Assembly (NCBI GenBank): GCA_050329415.1
Contig: JBHJOS010000048.1
Location: forward strand, 1-24,794
Direction of reading: 5' to 3'
Source: JANNOG01 sp050329415
GTDB lineage: Bacteria; Actinomycetota; Actinomycetes; Actinomycetales; JBBAYJ01
DNA length: 24,794 nucleotides
The notes below the pieces were generated by a model. It saw only the letters and a list, made by a program, of their open reading frames with translations. It was not told where the DNA came from and ran no database searches. The translations under genes were made by a program, and so were the position numbers. Below, piece after piece: positions 22,053 through 24,794 of the stretch. Within the stretch, counting starts at the first letter, position 1, and every line of letters starts with the position of its first letter.

Positions 22053-23392
22053 CCCCCACGACGCACATCAGCACGCTGCCCGCCGGACCCACGACCGCCG
22101 CCGACGACGAGGCGGGGCCTGACGCCGCCGTGCTCGCCGTCGCCGTGCTGGCCGCTGCCTTCCGCGACGGCGCGGTCGCTCGCTGGCTCGAGCCCGACCC
22201 GCACTCGCGCGCAGTACTGGCCGAGCGGTACTTCACCAGGGTCCTCGCCCACGTCCAGACCATCGGCGAGGTCCACACCACCACCACCGACCCATCCCTC
22301 CACACCACCACCCCTCCCACCACCCGACACCCGGCCCGGGTCACCGACCGGTCGCCGGGCGGGCGCCTCGACGGAGTCGCCCTCTGGTCCCGCCACCCCC
22401 TCCCCGCGGTGCACGACAGCGAGGACGACCAGGAACCCGCCCGCGAGCACGCAACGCTGCCGCCGGCCGTCGCCGCCCGCCTGGGGGTCCTACAGGACCT
22501 GCTCGCCGACCGCCGGCCCACCGAACCCCACCACTACCTCGCCTACCTCGCCGTTCACCCGTCCCGCCAGTGCCACGGACTCGGCTCGGCCCTGCTCGCC
22601 CACCACCACGCCATCCTCGACACCCGCGGCGAACCCGCGTACCTCGAAGCCGACGATCCCCGCAACCGCGACCTCTACCTCCGCCACGGCTACCGCACCA
22701 CCCGCACCATCCACCTCCCCGACGACGGCCCATCACTGTGGCCCATGTGGCGGGATCCCCAGCCGCCTCGCCCGGCAGGCCGAAGGCGGTCAGGCCTCGC
22801 GCCCGCGCGCCCGAATCCGGTCGACCATGGCCCGCTCCAACCAGGTCCACCCGACGAGCGTGGCGGTGGTGACGTCGTCCTCCGGCATCAGCGCGATGAG
22901 TCGATCCCTCAGCGGGCGCGCCGCCTCGGCCCGAGCCTGCAGGAACCGCACCGCCTCGGCGGCGTCCGCCAGCAGGTCGAAGGCCTCCGGGATCTCCAGC
23001 TCGGGCCGCTTCGCCGCCGCCAGACGGCGGAACTCGGGGTCCTTGGTACCGACCCCGACGGCGTCCTTCACGACCTTGTTGACCCACTGCCGCGTCACCC
23101 CGGCGCGGTCCCGGACGGCTGCGGTCGGCGCGCCCCCGTACACGACCGCCGACACAATCAGCTCGGTCCGCGCGCTCTGGGCCATGGCGACGACGGCCTC
23201 GTCCGCCATCCGCGCCGCGCGCTTGAGCTGCTCCTGCCGGTGCTCCAGCGGCGCCCCCTCGTCGACCGGCCCGACGTCACGGCGGACCAGCTGGTGCACC
23301 ACACCGGCCAGGGGCCACACCGGCTCCGGGGGCGGCTCCTGGGACCTCCCACGGCCGACCACGCTGCACGGTATCGCCTGGGGTGCCGGTGA
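22049..23392 (+). CDS. GNAT-family N-acetyltransferase, copy 2, with run-on C-terminus
   Basis: The ATG overlaps the permease stop (ATGA). Residues 25-237 match copy 1: ALAVHP-type core HHYLAYLAVHPSRQCHGLGSALL with pyrophosphate loop QCHGLG (174-179), AYLEADDPRNRDLYLRHGYR and the terminal GPSLWPMWR. Relative to copy 1 there is a roughly 30-residue Thr/His/Pro-rich insert near 76-108. The domain ends near 22759, but no stop occurs. The frame continues for 210 codons, antisense to the regulator-like gene, to a TGA at 23390-23392 that overlaps the GTG of the sensor kinase (GTGA). The extension has antisense-like composition and I doubt it is a folded domain. Either a stop was lost or the run-on is real and couples translation. 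Confidence 0.75.
   Translation: MTPTTHISTLPAGPTTAADDEAGPDAAVLAVAVLAAAFRDGAVARWLEPDPHSRAVLAERYFTRVLAHVQTIGEVHTTTTDPSLHTTTPPTTRHPARVTDRSPGGRLDGVALWSRHPLPAVHDSEDDQEPAREHATLPPAVAARLGVLQDLLADRRPTEPHHYLAYLAVHPSRQCHGLGSALLAHHHAILDTRGEPAYLEADDPRNRDLYLRHGYRTTRTIHLPDDGPSLWPMWRDPQPPRPAGRRRSGLAPARPNPVDHGPLQPGPPDERGGGDVVLRHQRDESIPQRARRLGPSLQEPHRLGGVRQQVEGLRDLQLGPLRRRQTAELGVLGTDPDGVLHDLVDPLPRHPGAVPDGCGRRAPVHDRRHNQLGPRALGHGDDGLVRHPRRALELLLPVLQRRPLVDRPDVTADQLVHHTGQGPHRLRGRLLGPPTADHAARYRLGCR
22790..23362 (-). CDS. Predicted HTH-type DNA-binding protein, copy 2 of a paralogous pair
   Basis: This 190-residue protein (GTG start at 23362) aligns with the product of 16437-17066. The HTH-like stretch is TELIVSAVVYGGAPTAAVRD then RAGVTRQWVNKVVKDAVG. 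The shared C-terminal part is KRPELEIPEAFDLL, a helix, then RPLRDRLIALM and TLVGWTWLERAMVDRI. The N-terminal part is helical (RQEQLKRAARMADEAVVAM). It lies wholly antisense to the run-on of the acetyltransferase frame, but the protein similarity to copy 1 argues that this strand is the coding one. Its start is 26 bp from the divergent sensor kinase, so it could regulate that gene. Confidence 0.7.
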   Translation of the reverse strand: MVGRGRSQEPPPEPVWPLAGVVHQLVRRDVGPVDEGAPLEHRQEQLKRAARMADEAVVAMAQSARTELIVSAVVYGGAPTAAVRDRAGVTRQWVNKVVKDAVGVGTKDPEFRRLAAAKRPELEIPEAFDLLADAAEAVRFLQARAEAARPLRDRLIALMPEDDVTTATLVGWTWLERAMVDRIRARGREA

Positions 23393-24794
23393 CGAGCCTC
23401 CCCGCGCACAGCCCGATGCCGGCCGCGAACGGTGTCGAGGCCCGTCGCTGGCTTCCGCCCGAGCGTCGGACCGGGCTGGACCGAGTCGCCGACTGGCCGC
23501 TGCACCGCCGACTGGTCGCGATCATCGCCCTGCCCGTCGCGGCCACCGTGGTCCTCGCCGGGTTCCGGGTGGGTGGCCTGCTGGAGGCCGCCGCCGACGA
23601 CTCCGCGGACGCCGCGCTCTCCCGTGCGCAGCGCGCCGCCGGAGACCTGGCGGCCGCGATGGGTCACGAGCAGGTGGCCTCGGCGGCGCAGGCCGTCAGG
23701 GCGGCCCGGCCGGGCCGACCCGACGATCCTGTTCCGGGGGGTGTCGCCGACGACCTGGCCGACGACCGGGCAGCGACCGAGGCCGCCGTCACCCGGCTCG
23801 ACCAGGCGATGACCGGGCTGGTGGAATCCGGGGAGCCGGTGGCGACCCGGGCCCGGTCCGTCGTTGCAGCAGTCGACCGCCTGGCGGGCATCCGAGACGA
23901 CCTCGACGCCCCTGGGCGGCGACCGACAGCCTCGCTCGTGGCCTTGCTCCGGGAGATGACCGGGGTGAGCGGGGCCGCCGTCCGCCTCGGCGACGCCCTC
24001 GCCGACGACCTGGCCGGTGACGACGTACGGCAGCTGGGTCTCACCAGCCAGGCACTGGCGGCCGGGAATCGGCATCAGGCGGCACAGGACGCTCTCGTCC
24101 TCGTCGCCCTGTCGCGGTGGGGAGAGGGAGCCGTCGGGATGGCCGAACTGCGCTCGGCAGAGACCGCCCGCCTGGCCTCCGTGTCCACGTACCGGGACCT
24201 CGCGACGCTCGACCAGCGACTGGCCCTCGACGCGATCCTGGCCGCGGAACCCGCGGCCGCCCGCGCGACGGCGCTGCAGGACGTCGCGGCGGCGGCGGGC
24301 ACCGGGGTCACCCCACGCCCCGAGCTCGCCCCGGGCCACTGGTCCGAGCTGGCGGCGACGACCAAGGCGGCGGCCGACCACCTGCGCCGTACCCGCCAGG
24401 ACGAGCAGGTCGACCTCGCCGTCGCCCAGCGCCAGGACCACCTCGACCGCGCCGCCGCCGAGGGCGTGGCGGCAATGGTCCTGCTGGCCCTGGGCCTGGC
24501 GGTGACCCTGCTCGCCGCGCGGTCGATCCTGCTGCCGCTGCGCCGGCTGCGCGCCGACGCCATCGCCATCGCCGAGGAACGCCTCCCCGCGGCGATCGGC
24601 CGCATCCGCGACGCCGGACCCGGCGGGCTCGACAGCGGCGACATCCAGGTCCACCCCGTCGACGTCCGGTCGAGTGAGGAGATCGGCCAGGTCGCCCGCG
24701 CCTTCGACGCCGTCCACGTCGAAGCCGTCCGCCTGGCCGCCGACCAGGAACAACTCCGCCGCAACGTCAACGACCTCTTCGTCAACCTCTCGCG
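23389..24794 (+). CDS. Conservon-type (CvnA-like) nitrate-sensing histidine kinase, 3' truncated by window
   Basis: The frame is open from GTG 23389 to the window end (468 codons). TM1 (LVAIIALPVAATVVLAGF, 42-59) is followed by a roughly 300-residue helical extracytoplasmic region resembling the NIT (nitrate- and nitrite-sensing) domain, TM2 (MVLLALGLAVTLLAARSIL, 363-381) and a HAMP-like region containing EEIGQVARAFDAVHVEAVRLA. The last visible residues LRRNVNDLFVNLS match the start of the kinase core in Streptomyces conservon sensor kinases. In conservons such a kinase is followed by a roadblock/LC7 protein, a DUF742 protein and a small GTPase; those would lie beyond the window. An ATG at 23416 is an alternative start. 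Confidence 0.88.
   Translation, partial: MTSLPAHSPMPAANGVEARRWLPPERRTGLDRVADWPLHRRLVAIIALPVAATVVLAGFRVGGLLEAAADDSADAALSRAQRAAGDLAAAMGHEQVASAAQAVRAARPGRPDDPVPGGVADDLADDRAATEAAVTRLDQAMTGLVESGEPVATRARSVVAAVDRLAGIRDDLDAPGRRPTASLVALLREMTGVSGAAVRLGDALADDLAGDDVRQLGLTSQALAAGNRHQAAQDALVLVALSRWGEGAVGMAELRSAETARLASVSTYRDLATLDQRLALDAILAAEPAAARATALQDVAAAAGTGVTPRPELAPGHWSELAATTKAAADHLRRTRQDEQVDLAVAQRQDHLDRAAAEGVAAMVLLALGLAVTLLAARSILLPLRRLRADAIAIAEERLPAAIGRIRDAGPGGLDSGDIQVHPVDVRSSEEIGQVARAFDAVHVEAVRLAADQEQLRRNVNDLFVNLS

Noticed and set aside
23158..24753. 531-residue minus-strand ORF
   Set aside because: It is antisense to the conservon-type sensor kinase and has no recognisable motifs.

Overview
The window is high-GC DNA from an actinomycete. 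The evidence is the strong GC bias at third codon positions, many GTG starts, a GTP-dependent PEP carboxykinase, a GPP34-family protein and a conservon-type (nitrate-sensing) histidine kinase. The gene mix would suit Geodermatophilaceae-like actinomycetes, but genus placement is inference.

Layout. (1) 1-2240: the edge of an integrated element. It has a VapBC-like pair whose PIN toxin is frameshifted, a gap, and a complete tyrosine integrase reading away from the 3' end of tRNA-Arg(ACG), the likely attachment site. (2) 2350-5833: chromosomal housekeeping. A remnant of an AAA ATPase is followed by a dtd-trmB pair (minus, 4-bp overlap) and, divergently, pckG, with a palindrome and a CRP-like site in the shared upstream region. 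(3) 5823-8565: an OmpR-type response regulator/sensor kinase operon divergent from a secreted PepSY protein. Three 11-bp-phased direct repeats lie between them. (4) 8634-10976: a beta-helix lipoprotein and a CorA-type transporter. (5) 10997-12621: a hipBA toxin-antitoxin operon preceded by three near-identical 16-bp palindromes about 61 bp apart. (6) 12618-14736: a P-loop-less uridine kinase-like gene with no ordinary start codon, a histidine phosphatase, tRNA-Ser(GCT) and a Uma2 nuclease-fold gene. (7) 15023-16416: an FAD monooxygenase with an overlapping upstream ORF. (8) 16437-24794: accessory region. A predicted DNA-binding protein family occurs twice (16437-17066 and 22790-23362), each time next to a GNAT acetyltransferase of one shared subfamily ending in the same GPSLWPMWR signature (17717-18328 and 22049 onward). 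Between the copies lie a small membrane protein, a globin-sensor-like protein, a GPP34 protein and an APC permease. The window closes with the 5' part of a conservon-type sensor kinase.

The most interesting material is region 8. The duplicated regulator plus acetyltransferase module, chained by ATGA/GTGA overlaps and abutting a conservon, looks like a recurring functional unit that I cannot match to a described system. The second acetyltransferase lacks a stop codon at the end of its domain; its frame runs antisense through the regulator gene and stops exactly on the start of the conservon kinase. The hip operator array and the phased repeats upstream of the PepSY gene are the clearest regulatory DNA.
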